From Thecaphora thlaspeos (Eukaryota > Basidiomycota > Ustilaginomycetes > Urocystidales > Glomosporiaceae), in assembly GCA_900291925.1 (NCBI GenBank), contig UWYS01000010.1, forward strand, positions 620,001 to 684,000: 64,000 bases of DNA. The letters run 5' to 3'. Position 1 is the stretch's first letter, and each line of letters starts with the position of its first letter. The notes beneath the pieces are model-generated. The model was given only the letters and a program-made list of their open reading frames with translations, was not told where the DNA came from and made no database searches. Position numbers and translations under genes: made by a program. Positions 40,302 through 51,937 of this stretch are shown piece by piece.

Positions 40302-43300
40302 GGGCGCCGATGTCGGCATCACCTCCTTGGTCGCCGACGCCGTCGGAACGCCTCTGTGGACGCCGCACCTTGCCTGCGCCTATATGCGGGGCCGACGGAC
40401 GCGACAGGGTCCCGGGGGGGGTGACGTACGGTCCGATGCCGCTGGTATCTGCCCGACCTCGCTGTCCACTTGGCCGCGTCCCTATCTGGGCTGAGGCTTC
40501 TTCGGAACCGGATGCGACGGCAAACATGATCAAGAATCACTACCTCATTATGTCATCAAGCTTTGCTCGATCACGACACTAAACAGCCTGGTGAAATCCA
40601 ACTACATGCGATGCTACCGTACCAGATTGTGGCGTCGGTGGAGGTGGGAAGAGCGTGGGGGGGGGATGTTGCAAAAGCAACACGACACTCTTCGTAGCGC
40701 CGGTTGTTTCTGATCGGTCCTTCTTCTTGGCGATCGGGCTGCGGTGAGTCGCCGACTCGCCGTGGGAGCTGCTACCACCAGGCCTAGACCACCTAGGCCT
40801 AGGCCTTACGGGTAGAAGCCTTGCGGGTAGAAGCCTTGCGGGACGCCGACAACATCCCAAGAGCATCTCAGAGACGCAAGGCATGCTTGTGGGATTGCTG
40901 GGGACCGTCTAATGTACAAATAGAGGCTCCTGGGCACCATCGTCGAGCTGGAACCAATCAGCCTTGACATCTATTGTCTACACTTCTTCCATGCGTACGA
41001 CTGCTGAAGGAACATATGAAGTTGATGGAAAGCAAGACACGTCCTGAACGATGTCTCGATGATGACAACCTCCCTTTCGTCTGATACACGGAGAGTAGCC
41101 TCGCAGCTGGCGTTGTCAAGCGCGATTGCCTTTTTGTTGTTTGGTTTCTTTCGGAGGGTAGCAAAGAAGGTACATACAGTCCTGTACATCGAGATGCGAC
41201 CGATCTCTAGAGACACAACAGGCTGGCAGGTGTAATTTTGAGTCTAGAGGTACTCGTTACGGTACAACGATGATTGTGTGAGGGACTGATAGCCCACACC
41301 GGCTGTAGGGCGCATGTCTTGCCCGCCCCCATTGGCCCTGTTAATTTCGAGATATGGCAAAGGGGACCGGCAGGCACGCTGATGGGAGAAGTAACGAGGT
41401 GGCAAGGAGCGTTCGGGCTGACCTCCGACGTCTGGTGGGGATCGCTCTGTTTCCTCGTCGATTGTCGAGCATTTCGGGGTGTTTGAACGACGCATTGCTG
41501 GCCAGCTGGCTGCGCTTACAGTATGACGCCGCCGCTCTGGTGCGGGAACAATCTCCTCGACGATTTGAATCCCCCCCTCCCTTCGCCGCCCGCAAACACG
41601 CGCCGAATTGAAGCTCTCCTCTGCCAGCGGTGCCGTCATCCGTCTCCTTGCCTCTGCCGCCCCTTAGCCGCCGGCGGACTACCAACGTTCAGTACCAACA
41701 ACAATGGATAGCGCTGCTTAACCGTGCACACGCAGAGGCGCATATGGAAAGGTCTAGAACTCTAGACTTCCTCTATTCAATTCTCTACGCTCCCCTTATG
41801 GATCGTGGGCCCCCGTTATGTACATACGCATGCGCGCACGCACCTTGAGCGGTACGGATGACGAGAGACCTGGCCGATCAGCTACGCTCAACCGGCAAAG
41901 GGCCGAGGTTTGCCTCGGATCCGTTTCGCATTGACCCTGTGGCTGGTACTTGGCTGCCAATCGACATCGGTCAGGGAAGAAGCTAGGCGCGCAGCATCTG
42001 GACGGAGAAAAAGACGCGGCGGGCCACTCACACTCTCTGCAAGAGTAGTAGCTAGCACCGTATCGGCTCATCCTGCCTAGCGTGCACTCGCGGGTACGCT
42101 CCGAGAACGTACTGTAGCCTTGTGGCCTGGTTTATCGCAGCTCTCGACTCGGGTGTCCCGAGACATGGTCGGCAGCGATCGCTATCGGCGCTCGCTATCG
42201 GCGCTCGCCTCATACAAAGGTGCCTACGGTCGTCGATGATGCTGCTACGTAGCTTCAAAAGCGACGCTCGTCCATCGGCGTCTTGTTGTAGCGCTCGCGA
42301 CGAGGCCGAGGTCTGGATCCGGCTCGGCCGACTTGGAGGAGGAGGTCGTCTCTGATTGCCCGCGAAGCCGTGGCGAGGTGGGTTGCCATCCGTCCAGCCT
42401 CATCTTCAACAACCCCCGCGGCGCGGCCCGGCGCCAGCAGCAAGGGTGAACTGATTACCGTGTCGGCCCCCAGGGTGCGGGAGCTGGAGCGAGTCACGGT
42501 ACTGTAGGCAGGCCCACCCACCGAGGAGGCCGCCATCGCGCCGATCTGCGAAGATGGAGAACGCGCATCCCGGAAAATCAGCCAGCAAACCAGGCGGGCC
42601 TAGACCTGCCCCTTCTCCCTTCCCGTCGTCAGCCGCCGCCAGGAGAAGGAAGAGAGCGCGCAACTTGGACGCGCTCACATCCAGATCAGGGAAACGTCAC
42701 CTCCCTTGCGACGCCGCTTCCCCTCGCCTCAGGCCTAGGTCACGGCAGCGCACAGCGCACTCGGTCCCCCACCGTCGTCGTCGCGGTCGCCGTGCTCTCG
42801 AGATCGCAGGCGCCCTCGCGCTACTTTGCGACAGGCGTGGACTCATTGACGACGACACGAGAGCGAGGGCCGGCTCGGGGCGAGACGGATGCTGCCGATT
42901 GTCGACGATTGTCGACGATCTCATGCAGCCGGGAGTGAGCGGCAATGATGGCGGGGCAGCGCGCGCGCCTACGCCTTGACCTCGATCTCTGTGTGCGGCC
43001 AACTCTAATTTGTGGCCGTGCAGTGCGGGCGGGCGCGCTGCGCTGCTTGGCGTGCCTCTTCGCTGCCCTCTCGCCGCACTATTCCGCTGCTTGCTCGTCG
43101 AGAGCGGCTGCCTTTCCCCCCCCCCCCCTTCTGGCGCCCCAAATTAAATCAGACGACCGCCCTTCCATGCCCTGCGCTTTGCCCTTCCCTCGCCTCGCCT
43201 CGCCTCGCCTCGCCTCGTCTCCCTCCCGACTCTCCTTTCAACCTCACCTTCATCTTCCCGTCACCATCTCGTTCTCGTCCTCGTTGCCTTTCCTCTCCCT

Positions 43301-43442
43301 CTTGTCCCACAAACCGCCATCATCCTCGATTCCGCCTCCCCAAACAATTCGACCACTTACGCTCGACACCACAGCTCCTCGTCTAGCACAGCCGGCTCAC
43401 CATACATCGCCCCAATTCGTCCCAGGCGACAAGTGACGTGCC
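40302..43442. other. 3.1-kb gene-free region
   Basis: No convincing gene lies here. The left part carries one copy of a dispersed repeat (about 40729-40995). Farther right are TACAGTA/TACTGTA heptamers at 41517, 42110 and 42500, a doubled CGCTATCGGCGCT near 42180-42206, a run of C near 43117 and seven CCTCG-type units near 43187-43218. The last 400 bp are pyrimidine-rich and probably form the promoter and leader of the 43.4-kb gene. Short open frames here look random in composition. Confidence 0.5.
40729..40995 (-). repeat. dispersed repeat, copy 1
   Basis: Read leftward, this stretch matches 55158-55397: shared blocks include TTCCAGCTCGACGATGGTGC, CTCTATTTGTACATTAGAC, CCCACAAGCATGCCTT and GGCGAGTCGGCGACT. 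Copy 1 has an extra tandem GGCTTCTACCCG unit. The part beyond the splice of similarity near 40955-40995 is weaker. No coding potential is clear. It could be part of an LTR, a SINE or a non-autonomous DNA element. Confidence 0.85.
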
Positions 43443-45374
43443 ATGCTTCAGCCTACAGGGCCCAGTAGCAGCGGCGGCGCATCTACGCATCGACTAGCTC
43501 AGCGCCTGTCCAACCTTCTACACCGCGTCGACAACTACAACGGCGAGTTAAGCAGCACCAGTAGTGGTAGCGGACGCAGCCGTCTCAGTTGCCCCGTCCA
43601 CAACGGCAGCGACGGCAGCTACCTCCGTCGAGCCTTGCGACCTTCGCTCAGTAGATGCAGCACCGCTCGAGACGCCGATACACGTCGCCGCCTCCAGGCG
43701 CTCGCCACTCCCCCGCCCCACCCGCATACCCCCACCAACGAGCCCTCGTCACACCCTTGGAGCGACCAGCTCGGCGGCGTTCCGCCCGCACCCATGGCAC
43801 CTTCACACGCAGAGCTTCACCACAACGCCTTGTCGACATCGCATCTAGGTCGAGCCTTTGGCAGAAACCCCAAGTCCCTCGTCGCCGGGGCCGCTGACGA
43901 TTGCGGTACCAAGCGCAAGGCCGCAGCGTCTACCTCGGCCATCTCACCAGGGCGAGATGATCGCGCGAAGCGATGCCGTCAGCAGCTCCGCACCGTCGGC
44001 GAAAAAACGCTGCCGAAGCGCCTGGATGCGCCCTCGAATGCTGCACCGGGTCAGGTCAGGCTCACCAAAGGTGCCCTTGAACAGTTAACGACCGAGAACG
44101 CTTGCGGCGCTGCCAACGCCGATCCGTCGCGACCGGCAGCTTGTTCCGATTGGGCGCGACGAACGCTCCAGCATCGCCGCGCGTCGTCCGAGTCATGCAT
44201 CACACTCGAAGAAGTGGCGGAGCGCCCGAGGGCCTCGCAGAGGGACCAGAAGCAGCGTCAATCCTCGCTAGCCTCGCGCGATTCATACAGCAGCCGCTTC
44301 CGCCTCCCTCTCCCGCCAGCCGCGCTCGGCGACCATGACCGCCCGGCTCATGCAACCACCTTCCCGATCAGAGGCGGCAACGATGAGGTGGGCACCTACC
44401 GCATGGGCCCCGGCAACGACAGCGACGATTCGCTCCCCCAACTGAGCCTGCTCTCCGCCACCCAGACCGCGCCCGTAGGCTGGCACCGTCCGAGCATCAA
44501 CCTGACCGAAAATTTAGAGGTGTCGGGCCTCGAGCCCGAGCAGCAACGGTTCTGGCCGCTCATCGACCACCAGCTAGACTACACCGCCGCGCGGATGCTA
44601 TCGGCCGCCATGTCGGCAGGCATCGACAAGGGCTCCCCCAGTCCCGCCGCCGCCCAGGGACGAGGCCTCCGAGTGTCGACCTTCGACGATCCGCCGCGAC
44701 CGGCAGGCTTGCAGTCGCCATTCCGTACGGTGTCGGCCTCCGCTACGGCCCCGTCGCAGGCGACCACCCGCACGACTGCGTATCCGTCGGAGCGGGCCCC
44801 GTACAGCAACGACGCCATCCACGCTTCGTCATCGCCAGATGACGCCAGTCTGCCCAGTGACGAGCTCACAAACAACTCCGCGTCGGGGTACTCGAAGCTT
44901 GAATGCGGCGGGCCCATCTATAAGCCGGTCTCGTACGCGTGGGCCCGTCCGTCCGGTAGCAACGCCGTCGCTGATGCTGATGCTGCTGCGGCCGCAGCCG
45001 CCTCGGCGAAAGGCGGATCTCAACCTATCCCCATGTCGCCTTCGTCCACCCTATCGCACATGATCGCATACACCCGTCGGCAGGCCGGCGCACGCCTGCG
45101 CCAGGCCGAATGCAACGACAATGGTGCAGAACGGTCGTCGTCGTCGGAGAGCGAGGGCGACAGCACGCCGCGACAGTGGCGTTTCAACGCCATCGTCGCG
45201 CGCGGCCGGCGCGCCCCGGCCCACCTTGTCGCCACGCCTGGTTCGGACATTGGCGAGCGCATCGGCGCCTCTTCCGTCGTGTCCGCTAGCCGAGCGCAGT
45301 CCAAGGGCTGGACCGGACCGTCTGACTACTTTGGCAACTGGGACGCACCGTCGCAGCGCAGGCGGGTCATCTAG
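43443..45374 (+). CDS. serine-rich protein, no recognised domain
   Basis: A single open frame of 643 residues runs from ATG at 43443 to TAG at 45372-45374. Composition is Ser/Ala/Pro/Arg-rich throughout, with no membrane span, signal peptide or motif I recognise. Slightly more ordered patches are THRLAQRLSNLLHRVDNY (about 15-32), EQQRFWPLIDHQLDYTAARM (about 361-380) and LSHMIAYTRRQAGARLRQAE (about 536-555). The length of the frame, codon usage like the neighbours and the CT-rich leader argue that it is real. It may be a lineage-specific, mostly disordered regulatory protein. The last 30 residues (SDYFGNWDAPSQRRRVI end) are well away from low complexity. Confidence 0.65.
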   Translation: MLQPTGPSSSGGASTHRLAQRLSNLLHRVDNYNGELSSTSSGSGRSRLSCPVHNGSDGSYLRRALRPSLSRCSTARDADTRRRLQALATPPPHPHTPTNEPSSHPWSDQLGGVPPAPMAPSHAELHHNALSTSHLGRAFGRNPKSLVAGAADDCGTKRKAAASTSAISPGRDDRAKRCRQQLRTVGEKTLPKRLDAPSNAAPGQVRLTKGALEQLTTENACGAANADPSRPAACSDWARRTLQHRRASSESCITLEEVAERPRASQRDQKQRQSSLASRDSYSSRFRLPLPPAALGDHDRPAHATTFPIRGGNDEVGTYRMGPGNDSDDSLPQLSLLSATQTAPVGWHRPSINLTENLEVSGLEPEQQRFWPLIDHQLDYTAARMLSAAMSAGIDKGSPSPAAAQGRGLRVSTFDDPPRPAGLQSPFRTVSASATAPSQATTRTTAYPSERAPYSNDAIHASSSPDDASLPSDELTNNSASGYSKLECGGPIYKPVSYAWARPSGSNAVADADAAAAAAASAKGGSQPIPMSPSSTLSHMIAYTRRQAGARLRQAECNDNGAERSSSSESEGDSTPRQWRFNAIVARGRRAPAHLVATPGSDIGERIGASSVVSASRAQSKGWTGPSDYFGNWDAPSQRRRVI

Positions 45375-45568
45375 TGTTGGGACTCCTTCTCCCACGTTGT
45401 CATCGTTCTCTTTCTCTTTTTTGTGGTTTTGCTCTGTTGTCTCGTCAGCTCTCGTGCTCTGTTACCCTCATGGTAGTCATGTTCTCCCGCTGGTGCTGCA
45501 TGTATCCAGCCAGCCAGTCCGCACCTTCCGGCCGTACTATGTCGATTTTTAGCCGCAACCCATCTGCA

Positions 45569-45570
<2 letters not shown>

Positions 45571-45605
<35 letters not shown>

Positions 45606-45606
45606 T
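45571..45606. repeat. CGT trinucleotide microsatellite
   Basis: About eleven CGT units lie in the non-coding 3' region after the 43.4-kb gene. Confidence 0.95.
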
Positions 45607-45667
45607 TATCCTTTTTGGTCTGCTCTTCTGTATCGCATATCGTCGCTCTCGCATAGTCAGTCTGTCC

Positions 45668-45668
<1 letters not shown>

Positions 45669-45708
<40 letters not shown>

Positions 45709-45710
45709 CA
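45669..45710. repeat. compound CT/TA microsatellite
   Basis: A CT run passes directly into a TA run of about ten units. It is the most AT-rich simple repeat I noticed in the window. Confidence 0.95.
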
Positions 45711-46313
45711 TATCTCATTCCCTCTCCCACTCTCACAGCCCGCTCTCTTGCCGTTGAGGTCAGTGAACCAAGATAGACAAATCTTACTGTCTCGCCCGAG
45801 GAAGCACGAACTTGTGGATCGCTTGGCTTGTAGCTGCGCTGGATCGGGAGCAGATACACTGCGGCGATTTTCCGCGCCACCTCCCGATTCTATGCTTTTG
45901 AGTGGGACGGCTGTGGACGGGGCGCGCGTGTGTGTCCTCTCAGAGGTCCTGCCCTGGGCTGGTGGGTGGGTCGTGCGGTGTTGGTCTGGGCGAGGCGGAG
46001 GCGACCTGCGACCCTCTTTTTGGCGTCCAACGCCCGTCCTCTCTCGCCTGGCTCTCCTCTCTGCCCCACCTCCAACTTTCCACCTTGAGATCCACGTACA
46101 GTACACGCCACACGGTCACTACTCCAGCTTTATCGCTTCTGCCAGACCACAACCTCTCTGCACCGACAGCGTACTACGCATCCTCGAGTCCGCACCCTGC
46201 GCAGCGCTTTGCCCAACACTAGCCGCTTCGCATCTGGACCTCGAGCGTTCCCGCACCGCGAGCGCGGATCCTCGCAGCTCTTCATCCAGCACAGAACGTC
46301 ATAGCGGCAAGGC

Positions 46314-49300
46314 ATGGACGGTCTAGGCATAGGTGCGCTGCCAAATGGCTCGGCCAGGGGGGGCAACACATCGGCCGTCGAGGCTGCCGGCTCTTCGCGA
46401 GCGACGACACCAGAACCTCAGCAACAGCGTCAGAACACACAGCAGCAGGTAGCTCCGGACTCTGTCTCTGCTCCGAACGGCACCGCGCAGTCGGAACAGG
46501 TTCAGGACCTCTGGAGCAGTATCCTCAACAGCGTCAAGAGCAAAAAGGCCATCGTGACTAAGAACGTCATCTTGCTGGGTGCGTGTAGCATCCCTCACGC
46601 CCCGTACCGCGGGGAAGGGAAGGGGACATCGTAAGGCGAGAAAAAAAGCTGACTCTTTCCTCTGCATTGCTTCACATCGATGCTGCAATAGGAGAGCCGC
46701 AGACGGGAAAGAGCACTCTTCTGTCGTCTTTAGCGTCTGCTTCGCCCTCCGGCCTCATCTCGTCCTCGACCGGAAAGGCCAAGACACCCCTGATCGGGTC
46801 CAGCGATGAAACGGAGGCAGCAGCTGCAGGTCTCCCCAAGGACAGGAACAGCGGGAGCAGCTCGGTCGATCTTGGCCTTGGCTACGGCTACTTCGAGGTT
46901 GCTGATGAGAAGGACAAAGACGGTGAGCGCGGGTCGATGCTGGTTCTCGGCGTTTTTGCGTGCTGGGCGATGAGACCTTCTCTCATACCCGATTCCTTCT
47001 GGTACTCTTAACAATAACTCTCGACAACCTGCAGAGATCGTTGCGCGGGTGGGCGTACACACACTGCCCTCCTCGGACCCGGCATACACGTCCCTGCTCC
47101 CCTTTGCGTTGCCCGCGCCAATAGGATCAACGACGGCCGAGCAGGCCTCGTCTTCAATGGTTGCGCTTGCCGCTGCTACCTCCGCTGCCGGGGCTCCATC
47201 GAGCTCGAGCAAGGCCAACGGCCTCTTCCAGCCGCACGCATCGATCGACGCGCTGCAAGACTCGCTCGTCCTGATCGCCCTCGACTGGGAGCAACCGTGG
47301 ACCTTTCTCGACCAGCTCAGAAACTGGCTCGAAATCCTGCGCGAGCTGGTGGACAGCGCGAGCGGGGGCTCGCTCAGCAAGCGGCTGCACGAGGTGCAGA
47401 GGTGGAGCAAGACACAGGTTGCGCTGGACGAGATGCGGGAGAAACGTGAGTGACGCCGGGAACTAAGCTGCGATGGCGGAAGAGTCAGCCAGCCAGCTAG
47501 CCTAGCCGTCCGTGATGCTGGCGATGTCTGACACCTGACCCGCCTGGATCTCTCCTCGTCCCCAACTGCAGTGGAGACATACATCAAGCATTACGTCGAG
47601 CCGCAGGCGACAAGTTCCGCCTCGAACGGCAACGGGGTGGAGGGCATTGGGCCAAGCACCATCCTGCCGCCGCCTTCGTCGATGATGAGCGCCGCTCTCC
47701 AGGACGATGATCCGCTGCCGCTCACCGAGGGCATGCTCACCGAAAACTGGGGCGTCCCGATCGTAGTCACCTGCACCAAAGCAGACCTGATTGCCAAGCT
47801 GGAGCGGGAGAAGGACTTCAAAGAGGAGCAGTTTGACTACATTCAGCAGGTTCTTCGGACGGTCTGCATGAAGTACGGCGCGGCGCTTTTCTTCACCAGC
47901 CACACCAGGCCGCAGTCGTTCGAGATCCTGCGCTCCTATATCCTGCATCGGCTGTTCATGCCTCACCACTCGGCTGTGGGTTCAGCCGGCCAGGCCAACG
48001 GCGTCGGCGACGGTGACGGCAGAACGGCAGCAACGGTGGGTGCCGCAGGGTCGACGACAATAGGGGCGGCCGGCGGATCGACTGAGTTTCGCTTCTCATT
48101 CCGGGCCATCACGACCGACCGAGACACGCTGCTGGTGCCGAGTGGCTGGGACTCATGGGGCAAGATCCGGGCACTGCGGGACGGCTTCGACTGCAAGGGC
48201 ATGGCTCGGGGCTGGGAGTATGACTGCGAGTTCGAGCGGCTGCGACGAGCGCGGAAGCTGCCCAAGGGCGACAAAGAGGCCGAGGACCAGCTGGACAAGG
48301 AGATCGAGCGGGACGCCGAGGACCGGGTGAGGAGCGCGGTCAAGCTTTACGAGGACATCGTCTCAGATTACGAGGCCGGTCCGCCGCCGCACATCCTCGC
48401 CAGCAGGGTCAAGCAGCCGGACGAGCAGGACTTCCTCGGCCAGCACTACGCCACGCTGCAGAAGGATCCGGATCCGCGGTCCAAATTTGCCAAGCAGAAC
48501 GCCCAGTTGGCGGCAGCGGCGGCGGCGGCATCCGTGGCCGACGGCGGATCCCGCGCCAATGGCGTCGACACCCTGTCGCCGGCGCTCGAGCATGAGGATG
48601 GCGGCGCGCATAAGGGCGTAGGGCCGATGGCGGGATCCGGACTCAGCCTGCCGGGTATCGATCGACTCCTGTCGGAGCGGGCCGCCTCGATGGAGGGCAG
48701 CTTCTCGTCGAGCTCGGCCGGTGCAGGCTCGTCATCGGGCGCAGCTGGAACGGCGAGGCTCGCGCGCGTGCCCGGGCCCTCTCGACGCGAGACGACGTCG
48801 GTGCGGGACGGCGTTGGCTCGAGCGGCGCGAACGCACGCAAGGATGCCGCCTCGCTGCTGGCAGGCATTTCGACGGGTGGCGGGGCGTCGTTGGCCGACG
48901 TCGTCAGCCCCCCGGGCAGCGGTGGAGGGGCGGGCGCCAGGTCTTCGAGCAGCCGTCCGACCAGCCCGGCGCTTGCGGCGGCGGGCAGCACCTTGCCGAG
49001 CCTTGGCGACATCAACGATCCGAACAACCCTAAGCAGAGCGAGGTGCTGCACACCTTCTTCCAGAGCCGTAAGTACTCACCCTCCTTGTCGACGTCTTTA
49101 CGCGCTTGCCCGCTGGCCCGTCACTGACGTCCGCCTTGCCTGGTCTCTGGTTGCATGCACGTCCCAGTGCTCAAGGAAAAGGGACCGTCCGGATCGTCGA
49201 TGCGGATGCTGGGGCGAGATCTGCGTCCTTCGCGATCGGGACGAAGCGGCGGAAGCGGGACAGGTGGACAGGGTACACCGGAGAAAGAGCGGGGCAGTAG

Positions 49301-49331
49301 CGGGCACAACGAGCGGAATCAGGCCGAGTAA
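46314..49331 (+). CDS. cytoplasmic dynein 1 light intermediate chain
   Basis: Five exons: 46314-46578, 46692-46922, 47035-47445, 47572-49068 and 49168-49331; all phases fit, giving 855 residues. The first splice completes a P-loop, GEPQTGKST (89-97), of the Ras-like LIC domain. VLIALDWEQPWTFLDQLRNW and NWGVPIVVTCTKADL are the conserved LIC strands, with TKAD as the guanine-recognition motif, and ALFFTSHTRPQSFEILRSYI follows. DLICs join the dynein heavy chain to cargo adaptors; the C-terminal half, here long and Gly/Ser/Ala-rich, carries the adaptor-binding helix. LNDPNNPKQSEVLHTFFQS-type sequence near the end of exon 4 is a good candidate for that helix. A spacer-like insert (about 192-220) interrupts the GTPase-like fold. 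Confidence 0.93.
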
Positions 49332-49629
49332 AGGGAGACGGCGAGATTGACTTTACAGCCACCGAGTGCCGCCGTCTGTTGCAATGCATTGGGTGTGTAG
49401 CACGCCGGGCTGCGTTGAGCGATGGCGTGACGCTCTCGACTACTATCAGCGCAAGAAGAGAAGGGAGGCTGCAAAGGGGATCTCGACCGAGCAGCTGGTG
49501 TGCGGACGACGTGGAATGGCGAGTAGCGTACAGATGTGAAGAGACAGCGCGGGTATCGACGGTAGAGGGAGAACTTTTGGGTGGTGCCGTGGCAGTTGAT
49601 TCGGATCGGCTGGGAGAAAGAAGAGAGTC

Positions 49630-50127
49630 TCAGAGATCCTTCTTGACCTCGGTCGAAGGCGGCTGCGCCCGGTCCTTTGCATCCTTTGGCATCTCTTGGA
49701 TCTCGAGTGCGCTAGGCGGCAATTTTTCGAGCTCGTGTAGGAACCTGTCGTGAGTTCGCCAGTTGGGCATAGAAGCAACAAGGTCAGCCTCTGGGGTCGT
49801 CTGTCATCGGTCGTCTGTCATCGGGCCCATGATCGCCAGGGCAAAGACAGATGGGGAACGATGAACGCACCAATTGACACCGGCATACAGCCCTATGCTG
49901 AGGAAGAGCAGAGCGACGACATGCGGGCTGCCACTGGAGAGGAAGAGAAGCAGAAGAAGCGAGAGAACGAGACCGTAGAAGCTGAAATTCATGATGCGCT
50001 GCGTGACGGTGTTGAGGCCTGGTTGGAAGAGGGAGGATAAGATGGCATCCATGACGCTTTCGTCGCCCGTCCTTGCAGGCCGAACCGGAGCGGAAGCGGA
50101 AGAGACGGGGTCTGTTGCGGCGGACAT
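49630..50127 (-). CDS. PKR1: Pkr1-type V-ATPase assembly factor
   Basis: Two exons read leftward, 50127-49871 and 49744-49630, give 123 residues. After a short Ser/Ala-rich N-terminus comes DAILSSLFQPGLNTVTQRIM (about 27-46), the family's opening motif, then two hydrophobic spans (about 47-64 and 68-86) separated by SSGSPH. The splice completes NWFLHELEKL just after the second span, also typical. A charged tail ends the protein. Pkr1 is a small ER membrane protein needed to assemble the V-ATPase Vo sector in yeast. Length is in the family range (about 120). The gene is head-to-head with the SNAPC4-like gene. Confidence 0.87.
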
Positions 50128-50449
50128 GGTTGACGAGACTGGGATGAGGGCTATGAGAGGGTTGGCAAGTGAGACGGGCAAGGGAAGGAGTGGGTCGAGG
50201 GAGGAGAGGGCCGAAGGGTTGCGCGTGTTGGGAGAGTGAGCTGCGCCCGCCTTCCTTTGACGTCCACGTCGGGTCTCGGGACTCGAATCCTCCACTTGCC
50301 ACCGGCACGAATCTCGGTTCCGCTTTGGCCCTCGCTCGACTCAGCCCCTCGTACCGGCTGTGGTTCGGCTCCGACCAGCTCAAATGACTCCAACAACGTA
50401 GCATCTGCTTCCCCCGCCAAGTCGCCATCCTGGCTCACACATCCACGCC
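50128..50449. promoter_or_regulatory. shared upstream region of Pkr1 and the SNAPC4-like gene
   Basis: This 322-bp spacer lies between divergent start codons and should hold both promoters. I see no clear TATA box. A GGACTCGAATCC stretch near 50279 resembles a tRNA B box but has no matching cloverleaf. Confidence 0.5.
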
Positions 50450-51937
50450 ATGTCCTTCCCTAGCCTACCCCCCGCCACCGCCACCACCGTTCCCCCTCCA
50501 CCCTCGCTCCCCGCCCTGCGCAGCGAGTTGGCCCAGCTTGAGGCCCACAAACGTGCGCTCGCGCTCATCCAGCGCCAGAATGTCGCACAGCAACACGCCA
50601 CATCGCGCAGCCTCGTCCTGCTGCGGCGCAACTACCACCGCCTCGTCGACTGCCTCCGATGGCTCGACCAGGCCGACCTGTACGACCTCGAGGACCAAAC
50701 GGTCGAGGTCGTCCATTTCCATCACCAGACCGAGCGAGATGCCGTCAAGTGCCCCTTTACCGCCGAGATGATACGCAACACACCCCTCACCAGGCTGCAG
50801 GCCGTCGAGAGGGCCGAGCTAGATATCCTCCTGGCCGGCTCGCCCTGGGCTGCCACAGAGGACAGTCAGCTTGAGACGGCCGTCATCGCGGCGGCGAGGA
50901 AGGAGATGGCTCTACAGCTGCTCCGCGATACCCACAGGCAGTGTGATCCGACACAGGAGGCGGCAGAGATGGATGATGCCGAGCTGCTGCGCTTCGTCGA
51001 CGGTCGGCAGCACCTCGGCTGCAACGACCAACGTGACAGCGCCACCTTCGACCGTCTGGATTGGACGCTGGTAGCCTCGCGCGTCCCCCTGCGCAACCCG
51101 GAAGAGTGCCGCACGCGGTGGATCCAAGTCGTTCGACCGGGCGTCTCGACCTCTGCCTGGAGCGCAGACGAGCAGAAGCAGCTGCACGCCCTCGTCGCCT
51201 CGCACCTCTCCCAGAGCCCCACCGACGCCGTACCGTGGGAGCGCATCGCCTCGCAGCTCTCCACCAAACGGACCGGCTACTCTGCCTTCCTCGCCTACAC
51301 GCGCGCCGCTCCGCCCTCGACCCCCTTTTCACGCCCCGACGACGCCAAGCTGCGCGCGCTCTTCGAGCTCTTTGGCGGCGCGTGGAAACTCATCACGTTG
51401 CACCATCCGTCTGCGCGTAGCAGCCACCAGCTCTACGGTCGCTTCGTACGCAGCATCGACCCGGGCATCACCAAGGGCAAGTGGACGGCCGAGGAGGATG
51501 ACATCTTGATCAAGATGGTACAGCAGTACGGCGAGAGCGACTGGTCGACGGTAGCGTCGAGGTTGCGAGGCAGGACGAACAATCAGTGTAGAGACCGATA
51601 CGCCAACCGCATCAAGGACCGTTTCGGTGACGCAACATCGCTGGCGGCGAACGAGTCGGGCGACGACGAGGACGGGAACAAGAGAAAGGGAAAGAACGCT
51701 TGGAAACAATGGACGAAAGAGGAAGAGACGGTGCTCGTTTCGTTGCTTACGCCGTCGTTGGAGCTGCCACAGGGTGAGACGTGGAACACTTTCGCAGAGC
51801 GACTCTCGGATGCGTTGATGGAAAGAGGTGGGAGGAAGATTAGAGCGAAACAGGCGAGGGATAGGGCGGATCTGGTGAGGAAGAAAAGGAAGGCCAACGA
51901 GGACGGGATAGAGCAGCCACGGAAAAGGAAAAGATAA
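50450..51937 (+). CDS. Myb-repeat protein, SNAPC4-like
   Basis: A single exon of 495 residues. The N-terminal 110 residues include a helical coiled region (LRSELAQLEAHKRALALIQRQN). Then several Myb/SANT repeats follow: one around LDWTLVASRVPLRNPEECRTRW (about 203-225), one at SAWSADEQKQLHALV onward, one at GGAWKLITLHHPSARSSHQLY, and the most typical at GKWTAEEDDILIKMVQQYGE to RDRYANRIKD (about 343-388). A last repeat starts KQWTKEEETVLV. The PFTAEMIRNTPLTRLQ region before the first repeat resembles SNAPC4, the large subunit of the snRNA-activating complex that promotes snRNA transcription. A basic C-terminus (RKRKR) may be a nuclear signal. Another multi-Myb factor cannot be excluded. Confidence 0.75.
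   Translation: MSFPSLPPATATTVPPPPSLPALRSELAQLEAHKRALALIQRQNVAQQHATSRSLVLLRRNYHRLVDCLRWLDQADLYDLEDQTVEVVHFHHQTERDAVKCPFTAEMIRNTPLTRLQAVERAELDILLAGSPWAATEDSQLETAVIAAARKEMALQLLRDTHRQCDPTQEAAEMDDAELLRFVDGRQHLGCNDQRDSATFDRLDWTLVASRVPLRNPEECRTRWIQVVRPGVSTSAWSADEQKQLHALVASHLSQSPTDAVPWERIASQLSTKRTGYSAFLAYTRAAPPSTPFSRPDDAKLRALFELFGGAWKLITLHHPSARSSHQLYGRFVRSIDPGITKGKWTAEEDDILIKMVQQYGESDWSTVASRLRGRTNNQCRDRYANRIKDRFGDATSLAANESGDDEDGNKRKGKNAWKQWTKEEETVLVSLLTPSLELPQGETWNTFAERLSDALMERGGRKIRAKQARDRADLVRKKRKANEDGIEQPRKRKR

Larger units (their letters stand above)
45375..46313 (+). promoter_or_regulatory. spacer upstream of the dynein light intermediate chain gene
   Basis: These 939 bp contain no convincing gene. 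They hold a CGT tract and a CT/TA microsatellite. A TACAGTA heptamer lies at 46097. The right end should include the promoter of the dynein gene. Confidence 0.45.

Noticed and set aside
40971..41216. 81-codon minus-strand frame resembling a mobile-element fragment
   Set aside because: I could not match it to any transposon protein, and the composition is not decisive.
50279..50291. Possible tRNA B box
   Set aside because: No matching A box, acceptor stem or cloverleaf could be drawn around it.
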